Below are positions 8,966-18,083 of a DNA stretch of 50,312 bases, piece by piece. Source of the DNA: CAYZJB01 sp964602985 (GTDB lineage: Bacteria; CLD3; SB21); NCBI GenBank assembly GCA_964602985.1, contig CAZRTJ010000025.1, forward strand, positions 1 through 50,312, given 5' to 3'. A model generated the notes under the pieces. The model saw only the letters and a list, made by a program, of their open reading frames with translations. It did not search any database and was not told the DNA's origin. The first letter of the stretch is position 1; each line of letters starts with the position of its first letter. A program made the position numbers and the translations under genes.

Positions 8966-10002
8966 TGTCCCCTCTTGTTTCGGTCGTCATTCTGAACTAC
9001 AACGGAAAGAAGTGGATCGATCCATGCTGTCCGTCGCTTCTTCAGACGACGTACACACCCGTGGAGTGGATCTATGTAGACAATGCCAGCGTGGACGGTT
9101 CGGCAGAACATCTGTCGGCGCATTTTCCGGCCTTTCACATCATCCGGAATGCCGCGAACAGCGGATATGCGGGCGGCAACAACGTCGGAATACGGGCTGC
9201 ACGCGGGAAATACATCGTTCTTCTCAACAACGATGTCAAAGTCGAACCGGAGTGGCTGAGCCGTCTGGTGCAATATGCGGAGAGTGACGCCTCGGTCGGC
9301 GCTCTTCAGCCCAAGGTTCGCTCCATGCTCCGCCCCGGATATTTCGACTATGCGGGCGCATCGGGAGGGTGGATCGACCGTTGGGGATACTCGTTTCTTC
9401 GCGGACGTATTTTTGATACGATCGAAGAGGACAAAGGTCAGTATGATGACGACGCAGAGATTTTCTGGGCCAGCGGATCGGCGATCTTTCTCCGTCGATC
9501 GGCGCTGGACGAGGCCGGCCTCCTGGATGAAACGATGTTCATGCACTTCGAGGAGATCGACTTGTGTTGGCGATTACACTGGTCTGGCTTTAGGATCTGT
9601 GTGGTGCCGTCCGCGGTCGTGCACCACTACGTCGGAGCCAGCCTTCCGGCGGAGAGTTTCTTGAAAATGTACTGGAATCATCGCAACAGTCTGATCACGT
9701 TGGTCAAGAATATTCCGGGGAACCGCCTTGCGTGGACATTGCTTGTCCGGATGTGCCTGGATGGCATCGCCGCGCTTCGCGCATTGGTGATGCTCCAATG
9801 GAAACGCACCCTCGCGATTCTGCTTGCTCATTTCTGGATGTATACGCACATCGGTCTGCTGCGGCGCAAGCGCCGGGACGCATTCTCGCGCCATCGCGTG
9901 CCCGAGTCGACCTTTCAGCACGTGATCTATCGGGACAGTATCGTGGCGGATTACTTCTTGAAGAAGAAGACCGAGTTCCATATCTTGCCCGTTCAAAATT
10001 AA
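8965..10002 (+). CDS. Family 2 glycosyltransferase (rhamnosyltransferase-like)
   Basis: This 345-residue protein has a GT-A fold of family GT2. The nucleotide-binding start is VSVVILNYNGKKW (6-18), the strand VDNASVDGS follows, and the metal site is LLNNDVKVEPEW with the NND triplet. The acceptor region FMHFEEIDLCWRLHWSGF with its ED motif is typical of WbbL-like rhamnosyltransferases. A C-terminal segment of hydrophobic and basic residues suggests membrane association. It probably adds a sugar to a lipid-linked glycan at the cytoplasmic face. Its position beside an RmlD-like gene fits a rhamnose or other deoxysugar donor, but the substrate is inferred only. Confidence 0.92.
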   Translation: MSPLVSVVILNYNGKKWIDPCCPSLLQTTYTPVEWIYVDNASVDGSAEHLSAHFPAFHIIRNAANSGYAGGNNVGIRAARGKYIVLLNNDVKVEPEWLSRLVQYAESDASVGALQPKVRSMLRPGYFDYAGASGGWIDRWGYSFLRGRIFDTIEEDKGQYDDDAEIFWASGSAIFLRRSALDEAGLLDETMFMHFEEIDLCWRLHWSGFRICVVPSAVVHHYVGASLPAESFLKMYWNHRNSLITLVKNIPGNRLAWTLLVRMCLDGIAALRALVMLQWKRTLAILLAHFWMYTHIGLLRRKRRDAFSRHRVPESTFQHVIYRDSIVADYFLKKKTEFHILPVQN

Positions 10003-10008
10003 AGACTT

Positions 10009-10875
10009 ATGAAAATTGCCATCTTCGGAGCTACGGGTCAACTCGGGCAGGACTTTGTTCGCGTGCTACGGCACGATCAGATACACGCACTTTCTCACGA
10101 ACAAGTGGATGTGACAAAGGAAAAGGACGTCCGGGGCGCCGTATCCTCCCTCAAGCCGGATGTCGTGATTAACTGTACGGCATGGACGGACGTTCCTGCC
10201 TGCGAGGGCGACGTACATCGAGCCATGGAGGTCAATGCCTACGCCGCCGGCACCGTCGCCAAAGCGTGCCAGGAAATCAAGGCGAAATTGGTTCATATCA
10301 GTACGGACTATGTATTTGACGGACAGACCCGCACGCCGTACACCGAACGCAACGTTCCCGCGCCTCTCAATGTGTACGGTTTGACGAAACTGACGGGAGA
10401 ATACTTGGTGGCGATGCATCACGATCGGGCGTTCATCGTTCGCACCTCGGGATTGTATGGGATCCATCCCTGCCGGGGAAAGAAGATGAATTTTGTCGAG
10501 ACGATGCTTCATCTGGCGCAGACGAAGGATGTCGTCAAGGTCGTGGACGACGAAGTCCTGTCTCCGACGTTTACCGTCCATCTCGCCCAGCAGATCAGCC
10601 TCTTGATTGAAACAGACTATTACGGACTCTACCACGCCACGGCTCAGGGAGCCTGCTCGTGGTTCGAATTCGCGCGAAAAATATTTGAATTGGCTCAGGT
10701 ACGGACACGGTTGGAAAAGACAACCGTCGCGGAATATGCCAGTCCGATCCGACGCCCGGCCTATTCGGTATTGAAGAACTTCAATCTCCAGAATCACGGC
10801 ATTGACTTCATGAAATTCTGGGACGAGGGCCTGCGCGATTATTTTCTCGACAAGGAAAACAAATTACCCCTATAG
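10009..10875 (+). CDS. RmlD-like dTDP-4-dehydrorhamnose reductase family (NAD-dependent SDR)
   Basis: The 288 residues match the RmlD substrate-binding family of extended short-chain dehydrogenases. RmlD makes dTDP-L-rhamnose from dTDP-4-dehydro-L-rhamnose. The cofactor loop is GATGQLG (7-13). The catalytic triad is visible as Ser/Thr near 98-99 (HISTDYVFDG), Tyr123 and Lys127 (VYGLTK). The length is standard. No RmlA, RmlB or RmlC is present in the window, so the sugar could differ from rhamnose. Six bases separate it from the glycosyltransferase gene, so they are co-transcribed. Confidence 0.9.
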   Translation: MKIAIFGATGQLGQDFVRVLRHDQIHALSHEQVDVTKEKDVRGAVSSLKPDVVINCTAWTDVPACEGDVHRAMEVNAYAAGTVAKACQEIKAKLVHISTDYVFDGQTRTPYTERNVPAPLNVYGLTKLTGEYLVAMHHDRAFIVRTSGLYGIHPCRGKKMNFVETMLHLAQTKDVVKVVDDEVLSPTFTVHLAQQISLLIETDYYGLYHATAQGACSWFEFARKIFELAQVRTRLEKTTVAEYASPIRRPAYSVLKNFNLQNHGIDFMKFWDEGLRDYFLDKENKLPL

Positions 10876-10886
10876 CGGAGCTCTGA

Positions 10887-13772
10887 ATGGAATTTAGCAA
10901 GGTGAATCGAATCACGGGAGCGATGGTCTTTGTCTTGTCGTTTCTCGGATATTTTGTTACGGTTTCGCCCACACTGTCGTACTGGGACTGCGGCGAGTTT
11001 GCGGCGTGTGCACACACACTGGCGATCCCCCATCCTCCGGGTTCTCCGCTGTTCCTGCTCGTGGGCCGTCTCTTTACCATGCTTCCGTTTTCACAGATCG
11101 GACATGCGCTGGGGTTGGCGATTTCTGACTATGACATCGCCTATCGCGTCAATATGGTCTCCGTGCTGACCAGCGCCTTTGCCGTGTTGTTCCTGTACTT
11201 GACGACCGTCCGGTTGATTTTGCAGTGGAAGAACCGACCGACCGACTGGTTTGGCATTTTGAAAATCCAGTTGGCCGCCGCGCTGGGTGCGTTGACATTT
11301 GCGTTCACGTACAGTCAATGGTTTAATGCCGTGGAAGCCGAAGTGTACGCCGCAAGCATCTTCTTTACAGCCATTGTCGTGTGGGCCATCATGGCGTGGC
11401 TGGAGAGACCGGATGATATCCACAGCGATGTGTATCTGCTCCTGATCGCGTACATGCTCGGCCTCGCGATAGGCGTTCACTTGCTGAATATTTTGGCGCT
11501 TCCCTTTGTCTTTTTCATCATCTACACCAAGAAATTCGAGATCACTTTCACTTCGTTTATTGCATTTGCCGCGATCGGTCTGCTGGCGGTCGGAATCATT
11601 TACAAGGTCTTCATTTTCTACAGCATCCAGATTCCCGTCCTGATGGACCGCTTCGGATTGGCGACCGTCTCGATCCTTGCACTGTTTGCTCTTCTCATAT
11701 GGATCGCCTGGTATTTCATCAAACAAAATAACCACAATGCGGCGCTGATCTCGATCGCGACCCTCCTGATCTTCGTGGGCTATTCCACCTATGCGATTAT
11801 CATGATCCGCAGTGGCTTGGAACCCAACATCGATCAGAACGATCCGGACAAATGGAGTTCGTTTGTCCGGTATTTGAATCGGGAACAGTACGGAGAAATT
11901 TCGATGTTCCCGCGGCTGGCTCCTTTCTGGGAGTATCAGTTCAAGAAGATGTTCGTACGCTATTTCAACTGGCAGTTTATGGGGCGTCCGGACGAATACG
12001 GTTACTCTGTGTTGGATCACTTTTTCAAAAGCATCGGCATGGCTCCCGATCGATACCTGCACACCGACGAGGACCGCTACGGATACATGTTCACCGTGTT
12101 CACGTGGCGGGGATTGTATGGCTTGCCTTTCCTGGTCGGACTTCTCGGCGCAGTCCATCATTTCGGCCGGGACTGGAAACGCGCCCTCGCGACTTTTGGT
12201 CTCTTCTTCATGACCGGATTTGCCGTGATCCTGTACCTCAACCAGCCCGATCCTCAACCGCGTGAACGCGATTACAGCTACGCGGGATGCTTTTTCGCCT
12301 TCTCGATTTGGATCGGTGTCGGGCTGTACGCCGTCGCGGAAGCCATCGGAGAATTCTTCAGGAAACGGGAACGTCTGGGAATGCAATTGACGTATGCCAT
12401 GTTCGGCCTGGCCGTCGTATTGTTGCCTCTCAATATGTATGTCTACAACAAACCCTCATCGGGCAGGCAGGGCAATCTCGTCGCGTGGGACTATTCCTAC
12501 AACATGCTCGTGTCCTGCGAACCCAACGCCATCCTCTACACCAATGGCGACAATGATACCTTCCCTTTGTGGTATCTGCAGGAAGTCGAAAAGATCCGGC
12601 CCGACGTGCGGATCGTCAATCTGTCTTTGCTCAACACCGAATGGTATATCAATCAGTTGAAGAACAAAGAGCTGACGTACCATCTGGACGGTGGCGAAAA
12701 GGTGGTTTCTCAGAAAGTCGCCATCGGATATACCGACAAGCAGATTCTTGGCGATCCAAAAATTCCGAATTCCGGCATTCAGCCGATTGCGTGGAAGACG
12801 CGCGCATTTGCGTTGGAGGTTCCCAAAGATCTGTACTGGAAAGATTGGGTGGAATCCGGACGGGAACTGCCCAAAGGATGGGACACGATGAGTGTGCCGA
12901 AGATGACGTTTGAAGTGGCGCCGACGATCAACAGTCAGTACGGCCAGGGACTGCGCGTGCAAGACCTCATGGTGTTGGATATTCTCTTCGCGTCGCGGTT
13001 CTCCCGCCCGATTTATTTTGCGATCACCGTGAGTCCGGACAATCTCGTCGGACTCCAGCGTTACACGCGCATGGATGGCCTCGTTTCCAAAGTCATCACC
13101 GTCCCCGATGTCGGAATCTCGTACAAGCACATTCATAACAACATTTCAAAGAATTACAAGTTCCGCAACCTGAATGACGCCACGGTCGTCTACGACGACA
13201 ACGTGCGCAGACTGACGCAGAATTATCGGAGTCTCTTTCTGCAGCTGGCAGAGTACTTCCGGGCGCGACGCAATGCCGGTGAAGCTCCCACCTTGAAGTC
13301 CTATTTTGATGACGCCTACCCGGAACTGTCCGACGACCAACGCGCCCTGTCTTTGATCGACCAAATGGAAGCGATCGTTCCGGACAGCGTGGTGCCGATG
13401 CGGGATTATCGACTGAAGTTATCCGTGGCGCAGTTCTACCATGACCTCGGACAGTCCGACAAAGCCAGGCAAGCCATCGATGAGGTCGTCGAGCATCCCA
13501 AGCGATATCGTGTCGATGCACAGATCCTGGCCCACATCGGCAGTTGGTACTCGTCGTGGTTCCGCGACTACGACAAAACGATCAGTCTGCTGGAGCCTGT
13601 GGTCGCCGCCGATCCTGCTAATTTCAATGCGATGATTGTGTATTCGCAGGCGCTGGAGAGCAAGGGCGATTACGCCAAAGCGGTGGAGGCTTTGGAGCGT
13701 TGGTTGGTCCTCGATCCCAACAACGCCGGCGTAAAGGCAAAAATCGCGGAGTTGCGGCCGAAGATCAAATGA
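10887..13772 (+). CDS. DUF2723 membrane protein (GT-C-like), with C-terminal TPRs
   Basis: This 961-residue protein begins with the DUF2723 domain, which has about ten or more transmembrane helices. In its first loop sits a WDCGEF motif (Asp34, Glu37) followed by HPPGSPL. Acidic residues at this place are typical of GT-C enzymes. The family is related to human TMEM260, a protein O-mannosyltransferase, so a lipid-linked sugar transferase acting outside the cytoplasmic membrane is plausible. A soluble region (about 520-800) and tetratricopeptide-like repeats (about 840-955, ending ALERWLVLDPNNAGVKAK) follow. DUF2723 is common in FCB bacteria. Its stop overlaps the next gene's ATG in an ATGA. 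Confidence 0.9.
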   Translation: MEFSKVNRITGAMVFVLSFLGYFVTVSPTLSYWDCGEFAACAHTLAIPHPPGSPLFLLVGRLFTMLPFSQIGHALGLAISDYDIAYRVNMVSVLTSAFAVLFLYLTTVRLILQWKNRPTDWFGILKIQLAAALGALTFAFTYSQWFNAVEAEVYAASIFFTAIVVWAIMAWLERPDDIHSDVYLLLIAYMLGLAIGVHLLNILALPFVFFIIYTKKFEITFTSFIAFAAIGLLAVGIIYKVFIFYSIQIPVLMDRFGLATVSILALFALLIWIAWYFIKQNNHNAALISIATLLIFVGYSTYAIIMIRSGLEPNIDQNDPDKWSSFVRYLNREQYGEISMFPRLAPFWEYQFKKMFVRYFNWQFMGRPDEYGYSVLDHFFKSIGMAPDRYLHTDEDRYGYMFTVFTWRGLYGLPFLVGLLGAVHHFGRDWKRALATFGLFFMTGFAVILYLNQPDPQPRERDYSYAGCFFAFSIWIGVGLYAVAEAIGEFFRKRERLGMQLTYAMFGLAVVLLPLNMYVYNKPSSGRQGNLVAWDYSYNMLVSCEPNAILYTNGDNDTFPLWYLQEVEKIRPDVRIVNLSLLNTEWYINQLKNKELTYHLDGGEKVVSQKVAIGYTDKQILGDPKIPNSGIQPIAWKTRAFALEVPKDLYWKDWVESGRELPKGWDTMSVPKMTFEVAPTINSQYGQGLRVQDLMVLDILFASRFSRPIYFAITVSPDNLVGLQRYTRMDGLVSKVITVPDVGISYKHIHNNISKNYKFRNLNDATVVYDDNVRRLTQNYRSLFLQLAEYFRARRNAGEAPTLKSYFDDAYPELSDDQRALSLIDQMEAIVPDSVVPMRDYRLKLSVAQFYHDLGQSDKARQAIDEVVEHPKRYRVDAQILAHIGSWYSSWFRDYDKTISLLEPVVAADPANFNAMIVYSQALESKGDYAKAVEALERWLVLDPNNAGVKAKIAELRPKIK

Positions 13773-14734
13773 AGAAGTTTGCCATCCTCACCCTGAAATG
13801 CACGGTGAGCGGAGTCTTGATTTATCTCTCTCTTCGCGGGTTGGATTGGACCCTCCTTCAGGACCTCCTGATTCACGCACAAGCGATGTGGCTATTCGCG
13901 TCCTTTGTCCTGCTGACGGCGAGCTACGCGGCTGGCGCAGCGCAGTGGCACTTGATCCTGTCCGTGGCCGACATTGAAATTCCTTTCCTGAAGACGCTGG
14001 GCTTGTATTACGTCGGACTCTTCTTCAATAACTTTCTCATTGGAGGCATGGGTGGAGATCTATTCCGTGTCTATGACTTGCACAAACACCAGGGAGGAAC
14101 CGGACTGTCTCCCTCGTTGGCTTCGGTCTTTGTCGATCGTTTCACGGGTTTGCTTGCCCTTCTCTTTATCGCGTGTGTCGTGGGGACATTCGTTTCGAGG
14201 GAGGAAGGATCGCTGTACGTGGTCATGCTTTTCGTGATGGCATCGTGGATCCTCCTGATCGCACTCCTGCTGTACAAACCATTGGCGGACCGCCTCGTCA
14301 AGCCTATTGCCATGCGACTTCCGGAAAAACTATATGCCCGCTTTCAGCGGCTGTACTATTCCGTACACAATTTCAGACTTCATCCCCGCCGTCTGATGTA
14401 TGCCTTTTTGATTGCGCTGTTGGTGCAAGGAATGAGAATCACGTCGATCTGGTGTGTGGGCCGTGCGCTTGGCGACGAATCCGCGTTCTTGTATTATCTC
14501 TTGTTTGTTCCCGTTATTTCCATTGCGGCCAGTCTCCCCATTTCGATCGGAGGGACGGGCCCACGGGAGCAAACGTCCATCCTGCTCTTTCGACACATCG
14601 GTGTGGGACGCGAGTTGGCGTTTTCCATTGGATTTTTCACGTATGGCCTATCCCTCTTGACGACACTGCCCGGCGCGTTTGTTTTCGTCTTGCGGAAAAC
14701 CAGAAAGACCTATGTCGAGACTGCTGCCGTTTAG
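13769..14734 (+). CDS. UPF0104 / lysylphosphatidylglycerol-synthase-type membrane domain protein
   Basis: The 321 residues form eight or so hydrophobic helices of the LPG_synthase_TM (UPF0104) family, the flippase half of MprF. The signature YYVGLFFNNFLIGGMGGDLFRVYDL (shown here as residues about 74-98) and the later IGGTGPREQ are typical. No lysyl-transferase domain is attached. Stand-alone members are thought to move lipids or lipid-linked glycans across the membrane, which fits the neighbouring glycosyltransferase and DUF2723 genes. The start at 13769 overlaps the DUF2723 stop; an in-frame reading from 13700 would lie inside that gene. Confidence 0.88.
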   Translation: MKKFAILTLKCTVSGVLIYLSLRGLDWTLLQDLLIHAQAMWLFASFVLLTASYAAGAAQWHLILSVADIEIPFLKTLGLYYVGLFFNNFLIGGMGGDLFRVYDLHKHQGGTGLSPSLASVFVDRFTGLLALLFIACVVGTFVSREEGSLYVVMLFVMASWILLIALLLYKPLADRLVKPIAMRLPEKLYARFQRLYYSVHNFRLHPRRLMYAFLIALLVQGMRITSIWCVGRALGDESAFLYYLLFVPVISIAASLPISIGGTGPREQTSILLFRHIGVGRELAFSIGFFTYGLSLLTTLPGAFVFVLRKTRKTYVETAAV

Positions 14735-15758
14735 CCTGATTCTTTTCTATTTCCTCGGGAGCTGTGAATCCCAAAAGCCCGTTGCAATCGGCGCAGACAA
14801 TGAAATCATTGTCTTTGCAGATTCGGCCGAGTGGATTCACATGGAAGAAACTCTGCGGGCCGCATTTGAGCGATCGTTTCGTACCCCGCAAGAGGAAAGG
14901 GAGTTTACCCTGCGACGCACTCCCCTGTCCGTTCTTCGGACATACGAAAAACACAAGTTGCTCCTGTTTCTGGGAACGCTCGACGCGAGCGGTCCCGTGT
15001 CTCAGACCGTACAGGGAATGCTCGGTGAAAGCGCTCGCCAGGCCGTGGAAAACGGAACGCATTTTGTCTTCACGCGCGATGACGAGTGGGCCCGCGGGCA
15101 ACTCCTGATGATCCTGACGGCGACGGACATCCAAGATCTTCGTCAGCAGTGCATCGCGGAATCGGAGCGTCTGTTCCTGGTTGCCGATGAACATAAAACG
15201 AGAATCGTTTCAAGTTTCATGTATCGGACGGCCGCGCCATTGGAAGACAAGATGTTGCAAAACGAGGTCTTCCAGAAGTACGGCTGGTTCCTCCGAATCC
15301 ATCCGGACTTCAAGCTGGTCGAGCAAAATGAGGACAGCAACTATGTCCGATTTCATTCCCACAGCCGGTATTCCTCTCTCCAGCGCTGGATCACGGTTCA
15401 TTGGATCGACTCTCCGACGGACACCGTGCTGACCCATTCCTTTCTGAAACAACAACGCAACCGCATGGGCCATTGGTTCGTCGATCCCGTTCGGAGTGTC
15501 GACGGATTTGATCAGTTCTACGTAGGCTCTCTCGCCTCCTATCGCGCGCTCATCCATCGGGGAATTTGGAGATCGGACGCCGGACAAAATGCGTTCGGCG
15601 GCGCCTTTCGAACGTACGGGTTTTATGAACCCACACAGCAACGGATCTATCTCATCGATCAGGCCGTGTTCTTTCCGGAGGAGCCCAATAAGCTGACGCA
15701 TCTCCGGATTCTGGATGTGATCAGTCAAACATTTTCTATTACCAATCCCAACTTATGA
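14712..15758 (+). CDS. DUF4837 family lipoprotein
   Basis: The start at 14712 gives a lipoprotein signal MSRLLPFSLILFYFLGSC with Cys18 in the lipobox LGSC, then a 330-residue soluble domain. The body matches DUF4837, a family of unknown function found mostly in Bacteroidota and relatives. Recognisable parts are the early ADNEIIVFADSAEW segment and the central block with conserved aromatic residues (KYGWFLRIHPDF, HSHSRYSSLQRWITVHWID). The gene overlaps the UPF0104 gene by 23 bases and the phospholipid synthase gene by 4. An envelope role is implied by the signal and the neighbours; nothing more can be said. Confidence 0.85.
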   Translation: MSRLLPFSLILFYFLGSCESQKPVAIGADNEIIVFADSAEWIHMEETLRAAFERSFRTPQEEREFTLRRTPLSVLRTYEKHKLLLFLGTLDASGPVSQTVQGMLGESARQAVENGTHFVFTRDDEWARGQLLMILTATDIQDLRQQCIAESERLFLVADEHKTRIVSSFMYRTAAPLEDKMLQNEVFQKYGWFLRIHPDFKLVEQNEDSNYVRFHSHSRYSSLQRWITVHWIDSPTDTVLTHSFLKQQRNRMGHWFVDPVRSVDGFDQFYVGSLASYRALIHRGIWRSDAGQNAFGGAFRTYGFYEPTQQRIYLIDQAVFFPEEPNKLTHLRILDVISQTFSITNPNL

Positions 15759-16327
15759 GCGCCTCCCGACCGATCTGGAACGCATCCAACATCCTCAGCA
15801 TGATGCGGATTGTCTTTCTCATACCCATCGTGTATTTGCTGTGGCGTGGCGCGTCCGAACCGAACTACAATCTCTATGCGGTCGTGGTCATGTTCTTTGC
15901 CGGACTCACGGACACCTTCGACGGATGGCTGGCCAGAAAGCTCAACCAAATCACCGATTTCGGCAAAGTCATCGACCCGATCGCGGACAAGATCGCCTTC
16001 GTAGTCATTCTCGGCTTTCTCTCGCTGACGCGTCCGGAATTTCCCGTCTGGTTCTTTTTGTTAGCCCTTGTGCGGGATGTTGCCATTTTCACTCTTGGGT
16101 GGTTCGCGAAGAAGAAGTACGGCATTCTCTTTGTGTCCAATCTCCTCGGCAAGACCTTTGTCACGATCGTGGCGTTCATGACACTGGTTTTTATTGTCAA
16201 GGACTTGTTCGGTCTGGGTCTGCTGTATGAGATCCTGTTGTACACGAGTCTGGCGCTGCTTCTCGCGTCGTCGCTTTCGTATGCGGTGAAGTTCGTTCGC
16301 TTCCTCGGACAACGTCGTCCGGCGTGA
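15755..16327 (+). CDS. CDP-alcohol phosphatidyltransferase (PgsA-like)
   Basis: The signature of CDP-alcohol phosphatidyltransferases is complete in residues about 50-78: Asp, two residues, Asp-Gly, two residues, Ala-Arg, then Gly (DFG), and Asp, three residues, Asp (IDPIADK). These enzymes join an alcohol to a CDP-diacylglycerol in the membrane, with the aspartates holding metal ions. The 190 residues and five to six hydrophobic helices fit phosphatidylglycerophosphate synthase, the likeliest assignment, though other alcohols are possible. The ATG overlaps the DUF4837 stop. It ends the operon. Confidence 0.88.
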   Translation: MSASRPIWNASNILSMMRIVFLIPIVYLLWRGASEPNYNLYAVVVMFFAGLTDTFDGWLARKLNQITDFGKVIDPIADKIAFVVILGFLSLTRPEFPVWFFLLALVRDVAIFTLGWFAKKKYGILFVSNLLGKTFVTIVAFMTLVFIVKDLFGLGLLYEILLYTSLALLLASSLSYAVKFVRFLGQRRPA

Positions 16328-16339
16328 CCGGTTTTCGGC

Positions 16340-16368
16340 TTGCGACTGGATGAATTTATCCGTAGAAT
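16340..16368 (+). promoter_or_regulatory. Sigma-70 promoter of the STAS gene
   Basis: A -35 TTGCGA (16340-16345), a 17-base spacer and a -10 TAGAAT (16363-16368) lie in the 149-base gap between the phosphatidyltransferase gene and the STAS gene. Predicted start near 16375, leader about 100 bases. Confidence 0.6.
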
Positions 16369-16476
16369 GACCCACGCCTAACGGTTCCGAAGTCTCAGTA
16401 TTCTTCATTGTGCCGGTGGTTGCCGTCCATTCTTATACCGTTACCCGACATCAACATCCGAAAGAACCAAGAAATT

Positions 16477-16884
16477 ATGGATGAGAAGAACCCCATGAAC
16501 AAAAGTAAGAAGGTTCAAATCGCGAGTGAAAACGCCGTGCGAGTCACGACAAAACCGGTCACCGATGTGCTGGCCATTGTGGAAATCGAAGACAAGCTGA
16601 TGACCGAAGAACACATCCAGATGATGGGTAACGCCGTCAAAGGACTCCTCGACGAAGGCTATCGGGACATTGTGATCGATCTGTCCAAAATCAAGCGGAT
16701 CAACAGTTCCGGCTTGGGCAGTCTCATATCCCTCTATACCATGATCCGCAACGTGGAGGGTCGTCTGAAGATCGGCGGACTGAATGAGTTTGTGAAAAAC
16801 GTTTTGAATATCACCAAACTCATGGAAGTGTTCGAGATTTTCCCCACGCAGGACGACGCAGTCAACAGTTTTCGTCAATCATAA
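16477..16884 (+). CDS. STAS-domain protein, anti-sigma factor antagonist type
   Basis: The STAS domain occupies most of this 135-residue protein after a short basic N-terminus. The phosphorylation loop reads VIDLSKIKRINSSGLGSL, in which the first Ser of SSG is the residue phosphorylated by RsbW-type kinases in SpoIIAA and RsbV. Such proteins free a sigma factor or other target by binding the anti-sigma kinase when unphosphorylated. The ATG at 16477 is my choice; ATG at 16495 is also possible and has a GAGAAG upstream. It has its own promoter and is monocistronic. Its stop region overlaps that of the convergent methyltransferase gene by six bases. The kinase/phosphatase fusion at 42908 is a possible partner (inference). 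Confidence 0.9.
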   Translation: MDEKNPMNKSKKVQIASENAVRVTTKPVTDVLAIVEIEDKLMTEEHIQMMGNAVKGLLDEGYRDIVIDLSKIKRINSSGLGSLISLYTMIRNVEGRLKIGGLNEFVKNVLNITKLMEVFEIFPTQDDAVNSFRQS

Positions 16885-18075
16885 AATCGTTCTGGTTCGC
16901 TTCCCGTACCGGTCCACCACATCCACGGCACACCGTTCCCCTTTCTTCGACTTCAGCATCCACTTCGTCGGCAGGGTCGTTCCGGTCGACCGAATCCATG
17001 ACGTCCGGTTTCGAAATTCCCCATCGTATCGTTCGTCGATGGCCACATAGTCGATCGAGCGGGATCTTGTCTTTCCGCAGCGCAATTGTCCATCGCAACG
17101 AGCCCACTCCATCGGATTGCGGCTGAGCGGTTCGGGACCCCATAATTGCCACGTGCCGGCTCCCGGCGTTCGTTGCGACAACAGGCGTTTCCAAGCCACA
17201 TGTACCGCGATGGCGCCCCTGTCGCAGCCCACCCATTGACGCCCCGTACTCTCTGCGGCCGACAGGGTGGTTCCACTGCCGCTGAAGAAATCGCCAACGC
17301 GGTCACCCGGTTTCGTGGTCAGACGGATCAACAATTTCAGGAGTCCGATGGGTTTCTGCGTAGGATATCCGATCCGCTCGGAAGACACATTGAGAACCGG
17401 GCGTGTATTGTAAGAAACCAGATCCTTTCGGTCGACCGTCAGGATCACACCCTCCCAGACGTCCCTCAATAACGTGTCGACATACCATCGGCCCGCCTCG
17501 TCCCGACGGCTCCCCATGAACGGCTTCCCGAGATATTGCCTCTCCAGGATGGGGTGAATCGTAAATCTCCGTGACTTGCGATACAGCAGGATGGAGTCGT
17601 GCTTACGCGGCAGACTCCCCTTTCGCGACGCGCCTCCCGATCGATAGGACCAGATAATCTCATTCACATAATTGTCCTCTCCGAAAATTTCATCGAGCAG
17701 CAGGCGGATGCGGGAATTCAGCCGCCAATCGCAATGAAAGCATATACAGCCGTCGTCGCGCAGGAGCCGATGGATCGCCTGGAGCCGCGGATACATCATC
17801 CGAAGGTACGCGTCTCCACGCCACTTGTCTTCGTACGCCAATTTCTTGCGACCGTTCAATCGAATATAAAAATCACTGCCCACTTCGAAGGGCGGATCGA
17901 GATAGATCATGTGAAGTCTTGACTCCTGACGAAGCAACTCGTGCAGAATCGAGAGATTGTCTCCGTGATACAGTCTCCCGCTCACGCGTCGACCGGAACC
18001 CACGGTCTCGATGGGTTCCACGCGAGCGACGGGGACAGGGGAAACAACTAATTTGTCCGACCAGACAATTTCCAT
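16879..18075 (-). CDS. Solitary DNA methyltransferase (beta-class, N6-adenine or N4-cytosine)
   Basis: Two signature blocks are visible. The catalytic motif IV is DPPF (residues 60-63), shortly after GDNLSIL, and the AdoMet-binding motif I is DFFSGSGTT (262-270), after GYPTQKPIGLL. The catalytic block lying before the AdoMet block marks the beta class. Such enzymes methylate exocyclic amino groups of A or C in DNA. The middle region (about 140-230) and a C-terminal extension (about 300-398, rich in Arg and Trp) would hold target recognition. No restriction enzyme gene is adjacent, so it looks solitary. It is the last gene of the purA-to-exbD operon, eight bases after exbD. Confidence 0.9.
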   Translation of the reverse strand: MEIVWSDKLVVSPVPVARVEPIETVGSGRRVSGRLYHGDNLSILHELLRQESRLHMIYLDPPFEVGSDFYIRLNGRKKLAYEDKWRGDAYLRMMYPRLQAIHRLLRDDGCICFHCDWRLNSRIRLLLDEIFGEDNYVNEIIWSYRSGGASRKGSLPRKHDSILLYRKSRRFTIHPILERQYLGKPFMGSRRDEAGRWYVDTLLRDVWEGVILTVDRKDLVSYNTRPVLNVSSERIGYPTQKPIGLLKLLIRLTTKPGDRVGDFFSGSGTTLSAAESTGRQWVGCDRGAIAVHVAWKRLLSQRTPGAGTWQLWGPEPLSRNPMEWARCDGQLRCGKTRSRSIDYVAIDERYDGEFRNRTSWIRSTGTTLPTKWMLKSKKGERCAVDVVDRYGKRTRTIL

Positions 18076-18083
18076 ACTGACCG

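Noticed and set aside
11091..12386. 431-codon open frame on the minus strand
   Set aside because: Antisense to the transmembrane part of DUF2723; highly charged, typical of the reverse of hydrophobic codons.
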